Assembly: GCA_028456385.1 (NCBI GenBank) | Contig: JALNQF010000157.1 | Coordinates: forward strand, 37,440-101,439 | From: Ophiosphaerella korrae | Taxonomy: Eukaryota > Ascomycota > Dothideomycetes > Pleosporales > Phaeosphaeriaceae | Reading direction: 5' to 3' | Length of the DNA stretch: 64,000 bases | Shown: positions 12,763 through 25,333 of the stretch, piece after piece | How the letters are laid out: each line of letters begins with the position of its first letter | Numbering within the stretch: the first letter of the stretch is position 1 | The notes under the pieces: generated by a model | The model's input: only the letters and a program-made list of their open reading frames with translations | Databases searched by the model: none | What the model was told of the DNA's origin: nothing | Position numbers and translations under genes: made by a program

Positions 12763-13828
12763 ATTCTATTCTAAAGTATACTAAGTATACTTATATAAAG
12801 TATCTTTATATTAGTATAACCTAAAAGTTTTTTAATAGAACTTATAAAAAGTTTTATAAAAAGGTTAATAATAATAAAAAACTTCTTACTATTATAATAA
12901 CTTATTTATTATATAATAAGAAAATATTAAAATCTACTAAAGAGCGTACTTACTATAAAGCCTTATACCTAGTATTAGAATTAAAGTAAGAAAGTAATAA
13001 AGTCTTAGTATAAGTTCTTAACTATTTTACTACTTCTATTAATATTAACTTCTTTTTTATAATCTAGTTTACTATTAGCTTATTAGATAAATTTATTATA
13101 ACTAAAGGCGCTTTATAAGCTCTATATAGTTAAGCTTATTATATAACTTTTTACTACTTATATATTTTTTATATCTTAGTATATAGTACTTATTTCTTAC
13201 TTTCTTAAGTATCTACTAATAATTCTATAGATTAGCTTTAAGTTTCTATATATTTTTACTTACTAAGTAGCCTTTCTATTTTACTATCTACTTTTAGAAA
13301 AACTATATACTTTAGAAGGCGTTATATCTTATTTTTTAATATCTTTATAAGTCTTTAACTTTAAATATATAATCTTCTTTCTCTTAATATTAGAATTATT
13401 ACTATACTAGTATTTTTAGCTTAGCTAGTTCTAGTAAGCTTATATAAAACTTAGGGTATACCTTAGTATCTTTAGGTAGTTCTAGTATTTTTATAACTAG
13501 CCTATTATTTTCTTTAACTAAAAATAGTCTAACTTTAATATAGTCTAGTCTCTTACTAGGTTACTTTATTTATAGATTCTTTAAATAAAGATATACTTTA
13601 TCTCTTTCTTTTAGCTAAGGTACTATTTTTTATTTTTTATTAATATATATAAAATACTTTATTTTTAAGCTTTTTCTAGTTTTTATTTTATTTTATTATA
13701 GAGTTCTTATATATCTTTAACTTTAACTAATACTACTTCTATCTTAGGTCTTTATAGTATTCTCTTAAATAAATTAGAGTATATCTTATAGTTTATAAAA
13801 TATAGTAATTTACTTATTACTTTTAAGT
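12763..13828 (-). mobile_element. Fragment of a second, distinct gypsy family (integrase C-terminus)
   Basis: Minus-strand translation with stops read through gives a clear integrase C-terminal GPF/Y-type module at about 13,420-13,610: LKERDKVYLYLKNL, then KRLDYIKVRLFLVKE, then ELPKDTKVYPKFYISLLE. The order and spacing match the usual gypsy pattern (KLDxxKxGPFxIxxxxG ... LPxxxxIHPVFHxSLLEP). It differs in sequence from the same region of the chromo family (SSKLDYIKIRLYKIKKEV, FYIALLK), so it is another family. Upstream, INYKIYSNLF near 13,780 corresponds to the end of the integrase core. The fragment is cut on the left by chromo-3 and on the right by chromo-4. The part left of ~13,300 was not identified. 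Confidence 0.65.
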
Positions 13829-14289
13829 TATAATAGGGTTACCTATTATTAACTACAAGTAACTTTTATTAGGTATTAGTAGATTAAAAGTTAATAATAA
13901 AAGCTTATATTATAGTTAGTAATAACTATAAATAATAGTTAATTTGTATATATAATATTAAGTATTAGCGTTTTTAGTTAGAGATTAGATTTCTAATACT
14001 ATCCTAATAATATATATTACTACTAACTATATTATAATACTATCTTAGTAGCTTTATTACTTTGTATTTACTAAGATTACGAATTTATAAATTTATTATA
14101 TAATTACTTTATAACTTTATATTTACTAAGATTATAAATTTATAAATTTATTACGTATTTCTATTATAGTTAGTTTTCTAATTAAGCTTATTATCTTATA
14201 AGTTATTACTTTACTTATATTATACTTTATTAGTAGTTAAGCTTAAACTAATTAGTTTTATCTTAATTCTTCTTATTACTACTATAATA
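13829..14289 (-). repeat. 3' LTR of chromo-4
   Basis: It starts TATAATAGG and ends ACTATAATA on the plus strand, and is 461 bp. It contains two copies of a unit around TTTACTAAGATTA followed by AATTTATAAATTTATTA, the repeat type shared with chromo-1, chromo-2 and chromo-5. Confidence 0.8.
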
Positions 14290-17200
14290 CTATTCTTTCT
14301 TCTACGTAGTCTCTTATTTCTCTATATTAGGGCTAAGGTTATTAGTTCTATTTCTTTATTAATTTCTAATTCCTTATTACTCTTTATACTATCTAGGTCC
14401 TAGCGTAATAAACTCTTTCTTATAGCTTGTATTATTTATAATAAGGTTAAGATATTTCCTTATTATTATTATATAGAGCTAGGCCTTACTTGTCTTATAT
14501 CTTTAAATAATAGTAAATACTATAATAAGTATATCTTTACTACTATTTAGTTTAAATAAATTTTTTCTAAAGTTTTTCTTATAAAGTATAAGTATTTAAT
14601 TTCTATATAGTCTCTTTCTACTAAGTTATATAAGGCGAGCTATTAATAGGGCTTAAGTATGATTATTATTATAGCTTACTATAGTAGAAGCTAAGTATAA
14701 GTTAACTCTTTATAAGCTAGTAAAGCTTTATTCTTATATTAAGTATCTTTATAACCTAAAAGCTTATAATAATACTAAGTTATCTAAATAGTTTTATACT
14801 TTAGAGGCTAAATTAGATTTAGATAACGTAGTAGAGGCTACTCTAGCTCTTACTATATTAGGTATTCTTATCTCCTCTCTATCTAGTAGTAGTATTATTA
14901 GTTTTCTTAGTTTAATATAAAGTGCTCTAGAAAGTTTTAATTTTAGAACTTAATTAGTTTTTTAAAGTAATTAAGATTGTCTTCTAGTTCTTATATTTCT
15001 TCTTATAGTTTACTTTTTTTACCTATACTTATCTATTTTACTAAGTAGTAGTTTCTTTTATTATATAACTAGTACTATAAGATTTCTTTAACTTTTTACT
15101 CTTTTTATTCTCTATATATATCTACTTTATATACTAGTAATTCTACTTCTTATAGTACTTTTTCTAGTAGTACTACGTAAAATATTAAGTATATCTTTAT
15201 TTTATTTAGTAGTTTTAGCTTAAATATAACTAGTATAACGTTTTTTTTAACTTTATATAGTTTTATTTTAACGTAATTAAGTTTTAAACTAAGTTATTTA
15301 CTTTTTACGTTTCTCTTAACTAACTATACTTTTTCTCTCTTTCTAAATTAAGGTCTCTCTTAGTATTTTCTATTATTATACTTTACTATTTAGTCTTATA
15401 AGAATTTTATATCCTATTATAGTTAATTATATATCTTTTTAAGTCTATTTATAAAGTTTTTTCCTTTTAAAGACTATAATACTTATATTCTTAGTATTTA
15501 ATATATATTTAGGTTTAATCTATAGTTTATAAAAAAGAGTAATATTTTTATTACTATATTTTTTATACTATTATATACTAACTATACTATAGGTAGTAGT
15601 TATACCTAATTATTTTAGTTATAGTTAAAGTAGTATCTTAAGTACTATTTTACTATCTAGTTTATATATTCTAATTATCTATCTATTTATAAGTAATATA
15701 CTATTAATATTATATATTAGATTCCTAGTTATACTAATATTATTCTCTATAGTTTTAATATAAATCTTATATCTTTATCTATAATAATCTTATTTAGAAT
15801 ACTATATTAGCTAATTATAGTTCCTAGAACTTAGTATATAGTAACTTCTATCCTACTTTTTTTTTATATAGTCTAAAGTATAAGTACTTTATAAGCTTAT
15901 TTACTATTATTAGGATTTTATTATACTTTACTCCTAATATTAAATCTTTAGACTTAGGTAGCTTTATAATAAAGTCTATTGTAATAACTTTTTATAGTTA
16001 TTCTAGTATCTTAACTACTTATAGCTTCTTATATAGTATATATCTATTATACTTATTTCTATAGTATTTTATATAGTTTTATAGTACTTCTATTACTAGT
16101 TATTTTACTTTTAGGATATAGTAGTTTTTTAGTAATCTATTTAATATTTTATTAATACTTTAGTATCTATATACTACTAGTTTATAAAAATATTATATAA
16201 ATTCTCTTTATATTTTCTTTAAGATATATATTCTTTTATAAGCTTTTATAATTTTTTCTTAAATCTTAAGCTTTATTATTTCTTTAGAAGCTCTTTCTAT
16301 TTCTTTTCTAATCTATTTATTTAGCTTACTAGTCTTCCTTTTAAGTGTTATAGCTATCTTAGGTATATTTAGAACTAGGTATCCTTCTTTATTTTTTACT
16401 AGAACTATACTAGTAGCGTTTATTTCTTCTTATAAGTCTAGTCTTCTACTTAGGGCGTCTATAAATTAGTTATCTTTACCTTTAGTATATATTATTTCTA
16501 TATTAAAAGTTAATAGAAACTCTTACTATTTTATATACTATTATAATAAGTCTTTATTTATTAAAAATCTTATAAGATTCTTATAGTCTATATAGACTCT
16601 TATCTAGTATTTTACTTCTTATAAATATACTCTTTATTACTTAAATACTTTATAGATTACTAGTATTTCTTTATTATAGATTAAGTAGTTAAGTTCTACT
16701 AGTTTTATTTTCTTAGAAAAGTACTTAACTAAGTATTCTTATTTTATATCTTAGTCTTCTTATATTAGTACTATTCTATAGACTAAGTTAGATACGTCTA
16801 TTTTTACTATTACTAGTAGATCTAGGTTATATATCCTAATAACTAGGTTTTCTATAAATCTTTACTTAATTTAGCTAAATACTTCTTTATATTCCTTTAT
16901 CTATCTAAATAGTATATCTTTCTTTATAAGGTTTATTAGTAGTTCTATTATTTCTAACTAATTAATTATTAACTTCTTATAGAAGTTTACTAGTCTATAA
17001 AACTATTATACTTCTTATAAGATTTTAGGTATTAGCTATTCCTAGATTACTTTAATCTTATTTAAGTTAATCTTAATTTTTCTTAGTTTTACAATAAATC
17101 TAAGGAAGTCTATTTCTTTTATATAGAATTTATATTTTCTTATCTTAAGAAATAGTTTATTTTCTACTAGGCTTTCTAGTACTTTATATATATATTATAC

Positions 17201-20200
17201 GTATTCTTCTTCTATTTCTAAAAATATAAGGATATTATCTAGGTATATAAATATAAATATATCTAAGTATTTTCTTAGTACTATATTAATTCTTTCTTAA
17301 AACGCTACTAGTGCGTTTATAAGTCTAAATAGTATTACTAAATATTTGTATAGTTTATACTATCTTCTAAATATAGTTTTCTATTTATCTTCTTTCTTAA
17401 TTCTAATCTAGTAGTATACGTTTTAGATATCTAATTTTATTAAGATTTATACTTTTTATAGCCTATCTTGTATTTTATTAATTTATAGTAAGGAGTACTA
17501 GTTTTTATTTATAATTACGTTTATTTTTCTAAAGTCTATATAAGGTTATTTTTATTCTATCTCTTTTTTATCTATAAATATAAGTCTATATACTACTATA
17601 GATTTAGATTCTTAGATCTATTCTTCCTTAATTGTATTCGAGATAAATACTTATTTTATCTTAGATTCTTTTTTAATTTTTCTATATACTAGGCTCTATT
17701 TTATATCTTTTCCTTCTTCTAGTTCTATTATTAAATCTAATAGTTAATGTTCTAGAAGGTAATTATCTAGTTTAGTAAGTTATTTTTCTTACTTCTTATA
17801 TTCCTTTTAGAACTATCTCTTATATATACTTATATTAGCTTTTAATATATCTTTTTTAAGGTAACTAATTTTCTCTATTTTCTAATTAATCTTTAGGTTA
17901 GTTAATTATAACTATAGTATACCTAATATTACGTCTTATTTGTTATTAATTGTTGTTATATCTATAACTATATTTTTAATTTCTAGTCCTTCTAACTTTA
18001 ATATTAAAGGTATTGTTTTAAACTTAATAAGTTCTTAGAATAGTTTTCCTTTAATTATACTTAGTTAATAGAAGTACTTCTTTATTATATAACGTATTCT
18101 TTATCTTTCTATAAACTTCTTAGATATAAAGTTCTTTATAGCTCTACTATTAATTATAATATATACTCTTTATCTTTAGTATATACTTATTTTTAGAACG
18201 TATAAGCCTATTATACCTTTTAGCTTTTCTTACTTTGGTTTTTCTTTAAATTATCTATTCTTTTAGGGCTATTATCTTATCTTATACTTATAATTCTTAT
18301 ATTTTAGATATTTATTATATATATACTTATACTATAGCCTTTCTTTTACGTATTCTTTTAATAACTTTAGTCTTAGTCTAATTAATATATATTCTTTGTT
18401 AGGAATCTAAATTATTTCTTATCTTTTAATTTCTTTCTTTAAGATTACTCTTATATAGTCGCGTCCTCTTTTTAGCTATATATAATTTTATACTTTCTCT
18501 TCTCTATATAAGTAATAGTATATATTTAGATATAATACTTATGTAATTTTAGGATATACTAGATATTCTAGATCTATTCTCTTATTATTTCCTACCTAGT
18601 ATCTATCTATACTAAGTCTTATTATTATTAAGATATAATATATTACTAGTACTTATAGTGTATAGGCTTTATTAATCTATTGCGTTTTTTTTATAAGATA
18701 TTACTATTCTCTTTATATAGGTATTCTTCTTACTATAACTATATATTATTCTATCTAGTTTTAGAATATTATAAACTTTATTACCTTAGGATTATATTCT
18801 TTCTAGTCTTTATACGCTTCTTCTATACTTATAACTAGTAAGTATTTCTAAATAAATTTCTAATTTTTATTCTATTCTAATATATCTACTATTATATAGC
18901 TATTATAACTATATATATTTAACTAGGTATACTTTATATCTTTTATATTAACTTATTTCTTACTTTTTTATAGTTCTTTAGAAGAAGCTATAGTAATCTC
19001 TTTATCTAGTACTAGTCCTTTAGCCTAGATTAATAGGGTCTAAAGCTTTTCTCTTTCTAGATCTTCTACTAGTAGGTCTATTACGTAGGCTATCTTTTCT
19101 AGCTACACTTTTATTTTTTTTTCTTTTATTATAGCTACTCTATACTTTTATTAGAACTATACTACTTCCTACTTACTAAAAAGATATATATAGTAGTTAT
19201 TATTATAAAAAAAGGTCTAGTAGAGTATTATATATTATACTTCTTTACTTTTAGCTACTTTCTTTTAAGGTTTAGCTTATATATTTAGTACTTCTTTTCT
19301 TTCTTTAGTTATTTTTAACTAAATTTCTTTATCTTTCTTAGAGTCTTTACTTCTATAGTCTTTTATAAAGTATCTTAGTTTTCTATATTTATAATATACT
19401 ATATCTTTCTTTTATTTTAAATAGTAGTTCTTTATATAGTAGCTTACTTTACTATAGTTAAAGTATATAAAGTCTTTATTCTTCTTCTTTTTTCTATCTT
19501 TATTAGTATTAAAGACTATAGAGTCTCTCTTATTATAGTTCTAAGTAGATTTTCTATACTTATTTTTCTTCTATTTTTAAAAGTTATTATCTATTTATAT
19601 TACTTATTACTTTAAAGCTTTTAGTATTCTTAGTTTTTCTATATAGTTTATTTTATATTATATTTTTAAATTTAGTTCTTATTTAAATTATAATATTAAG
19701 AATAGCTTATTCTATTCTATATTTTATAATAGTTATTTAAACTATAATACGTACTTAGGAATACTTTTATTTTGTATAAGCTTTTCTAGCCTTTCTTTAA
19801 CTTATTAGGTAATATCTATATCTCTAAATACTACTCTTATTTATCTAGTAAAGTATTTATAACTTCTAAAGATAGCTCTTATTTTATCTTTCTTGTTTAT
19901 TACTATATATATTGTGTAGTCTATTTAGTAAAGTTTAAACTATCTTATTATATCTCCTTTAAGATATATTCTAATATATATTACTTTCTTATCTTCTTTA
20001 TTAAAGTATAGTACCTATATATTAATTTAGAGTTATACTAAAGCTATAAAGAGTTTTAGGTTTTCTCTTATTTTATTAAACTTCTTAAGTATAGGTATCT
20101 TTAGTAGTTTCTTTATTATACTTATTTCTAACTATTATATAATTAACTCTATCTTGTTCTATCCTTTAATAATAGCTTTAATTTAGGCTTTATTTTATTT

Positions 20201-20438
20201 TATATATTCTTAGAGTTTTTTATTTTAGGTTTCTAATATATTAATTACTATCTTTATATCTTCTCTATTAGAGATTAAGTTATTTAGATAATCTTTAAAT
20301 TTCTTTTATATTATATTATCTAATTTATAGCTACTTATAAGTACTTTAGCTTTTTACTTAGTTAAACTTTCTACTATTATATTAGCTAGACTATATACTA
20401 CTTATACTTTATATCTTATAATAACTAAATTAGTAAAG

Positions 20439-20843
20439 TATAATAGGTTTACTAAAGTTAACTTCCTTATAACCTTCAAAGGTATTAGTAGATTAAAAGT
20501 TAACAATAAAAGCTTATATTATAATTAGTAATAACTATAAATAATAGTTAATTTATATATATAATATTAAGTATTAGCGTTCTAGGTTAGAGATTAGATT
20601 ACTAATACTATTCTAATAATACGTATAGATACTAACTATATAGTAATATTATCTTAGTAGCTTTATTACTTTACTTTTACTAAGATTGTAAATTTATAAA
20701 TTTATTATATATTCTTGTTATAGTTAGTTTCCTAATTAAGCTTATTATCTTATAAGTTATTACCTCGCTTATCTTATACTTTGTTAGTAGCTAAGCTTAG
20801 ACTAATTAGTTCTATCTCGATTCCTCTTGTTACTACTATAATA
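20439..20843 (-). repeat. 5' LTR of chromo-4
   Basis: It starts TATAATAGG and ends ACTATAATA, and is 405 bp, that is 56 bp shorter than its partner. The missing length fits the loss of inner repeat units. Confidence 0.8.
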
Positions 20844-23800
20844 TAAGGTAGTATCTTAAATACTATTATACTATTTAGTTTTTATATTCTAATTATCTAT
20901 TTATTTATAGTTAATATACTATTAATATTTAATATTATATTCCTAATTATACTATTATTATTTTCTATAGTTTTAATATAAATCTTATATCTCTATTTAT
21001 AATAATTTTATCTAAGATACTATACTAGCTAATTATAGTCTCTAGGACTTAGTATATAAAAAGTTCTATCTTACTCTTTTCTTTATATAGTTTAAAGTAA
21101 ACGTACTTTATAAGTTTATTTACTATTATTAGAATTCTATTATACTTAACTCTTAATATTAAAGCCTTTAACTTAAGTAGCTTTATAATAAAGTCTATTA
21201 TAATAACTTTTTAAAGTTATTTTAGTACTTTAACTAGTTATAGTATTCTATATAGTATATATTTATTATACTTATTCTTATAATATTCTATATAATCTTA
21301 TCGTACTTCTATTACTAGTTATTTTACTTTTAAAATATAGTAATTTTATAGTAATCTATTTAATATTTTATTAATACCTTAATATTTATATACTAGTAGT
21401 TTTTAGAATTATTATATAAATTCTCTTTAAATTTTACTTAAGATATACGTTCTCTTCTAAGATTTTATAAATCTTTCTATTTCTTTAGAAGCTTTCTTTA
21501 TTTTTTTTTAAATCTATTTATCTAGCTTACTACTTTTTCTCTTAAGTATTATAGCTATTCTAGGTTTATTTAAGACTAGATATCCTTATTTTTCTTAACT
21601 AGAACTATACTAGTAGTATTTACTTCTTTCTATAAGTCTAGTCTTTTACTAAAAGTATTTATAAGTTAGTTATCTTTTCTCTTAGTATATATAACTTTAA
21701 AGTTAAATATTAATAAGTATTCTTACTATCTTATATAGTATTATAAGAAGTCTTTATTTATTATAAATCTTATAAGATTCTTATAGTTAGTATAGACTTT
21801 TATTTAGTACTTTACTTTCTATAAGTATACTCTCTATTACTTAAATACTTTATAAATTACTACTATTTCTTTTTTATAAATTAAGTAGTTAAGCTCTACT
21901 AGCTTTATTTTTTTAAAAAAGTATTTAACTAAGTATTTTTATTTTATAAATTAAGTAGTTAAGCTTTACTAGCTTTATTTTTTAAAAAAGTATTTAACTA
22001 AGTATTTTTATTTTATATCTTAGTCTATTTATATTAGTACTATTTTATATACTAAATTAAATACGTCTATCTTTACTAATACTTGTAGCTCTAGGTTATA
22101 TATTTTAATAACAAGGTTATTTATAAATTTCTATTTAATCTAGTTAATTATTTTATTTTATTCTTTAGTTAATTTAAATTATATATCTTTCTTTATAAGT
22201 TTTATTAATAGTTCTATTATTTTAGACTATTTTATTATTAATTTTTTATAAAAGTTTACTAGCCTATAAAACTATTATACTTCTTATAAGTTTTTTAGTA
22301 TTAGCTATTCCTAGCTTACTTTAATCTTTATTAAGTTTATTTTTAGCTTTCCTAGTTTAATAATAAATCTAAACAAGTCTATTTTTTTTATATAGAATTT
22401 ATATTTCCTTATCTTTAAGAATAATTTATTCTTTACTAGTTTTTCTAGTACTTTGTATATATATTCTATATATTCCTCTTCTATTTCTAAGAATATAAAG
22501 ATTTTATTTAAGTATACAAATATAAATACGTTTAAATATTCTTTTAGAACTATATTAATTTTTTTTAAATTGCTACTAGTATATTTATTAATCTAAAGAG
22601 TATAACTATATATTTAAATAGTTTATATTATATTTAAAACGCTATTTTCTATTTATAGTTTTTTTTAATCTAATCTAGTAGTAAGTAATTTAGAGATCTA
22701 GTTTTATAAAGATTTAAGCTTTTTATAATTTATCTTATATTTTATCTATATATAGTAAAGTGTATTAGTTCTTACTTATAATTACGTTTATCTTTCTAAA
22801 GTCTATATAAAGTTTCTTATTACTTATTTCTTTTTTATCTATAAATCTAAGTCTATATACTACTAAAGATTAAGATTTTTATATCTATCTTTTCTTTATT
22901 ATATTTTTAATAAATACTTATTTTATCTTAGATTCTTCTTTAGTTTTATAGTAGACTAGGCTCTATTCTATATCTTTTCTTTTTTCTAAGTCTATTACTA
23001 AGTCTTATAGCTAATAGTCTAGAAAGTAATTATTAGGTTTAGTAAGTTTATTTTCTTATTTCTTATATTCTTCTATAAATTCTTATTTATATATACTTAT
23101 ATTAGCTCTTAATATCTCTTTCTTAAAGTAACTAATTTTCTTATTCTTTAATTAATCTTTAAGTTAGTTAACTATAACTATAGTATACCTAATATTATCT
23201 CTTATTTATTATTAATTATTGTTATATCTATAACTATATTATAAATTTCTAATCTTTTTAGTCTTAGTATAAAGAGTATTATTTTAAACCTAAAAAGTTC
23301 TTAAAATAGTTTTGTTTTAATTATACTTTATTATTAAAGGTACTTCTTTATTATATACTTTATTCTTTATATTTCTATAAACTTTTTTAATATAAAGTTT
23401 CTTATAGCTTTACTATTAATTATAAGTAAAACCTTTTTTCTTTAGTATATACCTATTTTTATAATATATAGGCCTTTTATACTTTTTAGCTATTTTTACT
23501 TAAGTAACTTTATAAATTATCTATCTTTTTTAAGCTATTATCTTATTCTAAGTTTATAGTTTTTATATTTTAGATATTTATTATATATATATTTATACTA
23601 TAGTTTTCTTTAGATATATTTCTTAGAGAACTTAGGTCTTAGTCTAACTAATATATATTCTTTATTAAGTATTTTAATTATTTTTTTACTTTAGATATTT
23701 TTTTTTAAAATTACTTTTATATAATTATATCCCTTTCTTTATACTAGCTATATATAATTACGTACCTTTAATTCTCTATATAAGTAGTAGTTTATATTTA

Positions 23801-24901
23801 AGTATAATACCTAGAATATTTTAAATATACTATATACTCTAAATCTATTCTCTTATTATTACCTACTTAGTACTTATCTATACTAGGTCTTATTATTATT
23901 AGGAAATAATATACTACTAGTATTCTTAGTATATAAGCTTTATTAATCTATTATATTATTTTTATAAAGTATTACTATTTTCTTTATATAGGTATTCTCT
24001 CTACTATAACTATATATTATCTTATCTATTTTTAGAATATTATAAATTTTATTACTCTAGAGTTATATTTTTTCTAGTCTTTATATACTTTCTCTATACT
24101 TATAACTAGTAAGTATTTCTAAATAAACTACTATTATTTTTTTTATTCTACTATATTTATTATTATATAGCTATTATAACTATATATATTTAATAAGGTA
24201 TACTTTATACTTTTTATATTAGCTTTACTTTTATCTTTTTATAATTTATTAGAGGTAATTATAGTAGTCTTTTTATCTAGTACTAGTTCTTTAGCCTAGA
24301 TTATTAGTATTTAGAGCTATTCTCCTTCTATACCTTCTATTAGTAAGTTTATTATATATATTATTTCTTTAAGCTATACTTTAGCTCTTTTTTTTATTAC
24401 TACTACTTTATTCTTTTATAAAAACTATCTTACTCTCTACTTACTAAAAAAGTATATATAGTAGTTATTATTATAATAAAAGGTTTAATTAAGTATTATA
24501 TACTATTTTTTTCTACTCTTAGCTACTTTCTCTTAAAGTTAAGCTTATACTTTTAGTACTTCTTTTTATTCTAAGTTATTTTTAACTATATTTCTTTTTT
24601 TAAGTATTTACTTCTATAGTTTTTTATAAAGTATCTTAGTTTCTTATATTTATAATATACTATATCTTTCTTCTTTAATTAGTAGTCTTTTACGTAGTAG
24701 CCTTTCTTTCTATAGTTAAAGTATGTAAAGTCTTTATTTTTTTTTCTTCTTATCTTTATTAGCGTTAAAGATTATAGGGTCTCTAGTATCTTAATTTTTA
24801 GGCTATCCTCTATACTTATTTATTCTCTATTCTTAGAGATTATTATTAATTTATATTATCTATTACTTTAGAGCTTCTAATATCTTTAGTTTTTCTATAT
24901 A
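20844..24901 (-). mobile_element. chromo-5, left part: integrase to Gag, minus strand
   Basis: The sequence starts inside the integrase at the same place as 15,630 in chromo-4 and is collinear with it through RNase H, RT, protease and the zinc knuckles (~24,640-24,720) into Gag. It stops at 24901, where chromo-6 begins. It resumes at 37949, where the Gag frame continues as in chromo-4 near 19,640. The 3' LTR, chromodomain and end of integrase are missing on the left. A 70-bp tandem duplication sits in the RT/RNase H region. RIP is heavy. Confidence 0.85.
21873..22012. repeat. 70-bp tandem duplication inside chromo-5
   Basis: The stretch beginning TTTATAAATTAAGTAGTTAA occurs twice in a row with an offset of 70 bases (compare 21,881 with 21,951). 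The same place in chromo-4 and chromo-8 has a single copy. The two copies differ at a few C/T sites, so the duplication is older than at least some RIP changes. Confidence 0.8.
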
Positions 24902-25333
24902 TATTATAATAGTAACAAGAGAGCTATAAATAGAACTAATTAGCCCTACTATAATTAACTTAGACTTATATAACCCTAAAGAATATAAACTTAACTAAGA
25001 AGCTATATATAATTAGGATACCTAGGGTAATCTATAATCTATAGACTCTTAGTATTAGTAAATTATAGATTAAGGTAATTTATAATCTATTAGTCTTAGT
25101 AACTATAAATTAATAGATTATAATAAGTATATAGTTAGTAGTAATATATATTATTAGGATAGTATTAGTAATTTAATCCTTTAACTATAGAATACTAGTA
25201 CAAAATAGTTATAAAATATCTTCTACTATTTATAGTTATTATAAATCCTAATATAAGCTTTTGTTATTACTTTGTAATCTACTAACTTCTCTTAAGATAA
25301 GCTCTTATAGTTAATAATAGGAGGCCTATTATA
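24902..25333 (+). repeat. 5' LTR of chromo-6
   Basis: It starts TATTATAAT and ends CCTATTATA, and is 432 bp. Inner repeats are of the TAATCTATAATCTATAGACT type, shared with the LTRs at 30920 and 37518. Confidence 0.85.

Larger units (their letters stand above)
13829..20843 (-). mobile_element. chromo-4: full-length chromodomain Ty3/gypsy element, minus strand
   Basis: The LTRs are 13829-14289 (3' LTR) and 20439-20843 (5' LTR). Between them, on the minus strand, are the tail, chromodomain (~14,960-15,130), integrase (~15,450-16,250), RNase H and RT (~16,430-17,600), protease (~17,890-18,150) and Gag (~19,200-20,400, zinc knuckles ~19,350-19,470). The purine tract before the 3' LTR reads GTAGAAGAAAGAATAG on the minus strand. 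RIP is heavy but less complete than in chromo-1. Flanking 5-mers are TAAGT and TAAGG, a 4/5 match; however, the left flank is the second gypsy family and the right flank is chromo-5, so this is not a clean insertion site. Confidence 0.9.

Noticed and set aside
13824..20848. TAAGT/TAAGG as a target duplication for chromo-4
   Set aside because: They match at only 4 of 5 bases, and the left and right flanks belong to different elements, so a simple insertion is not supported.
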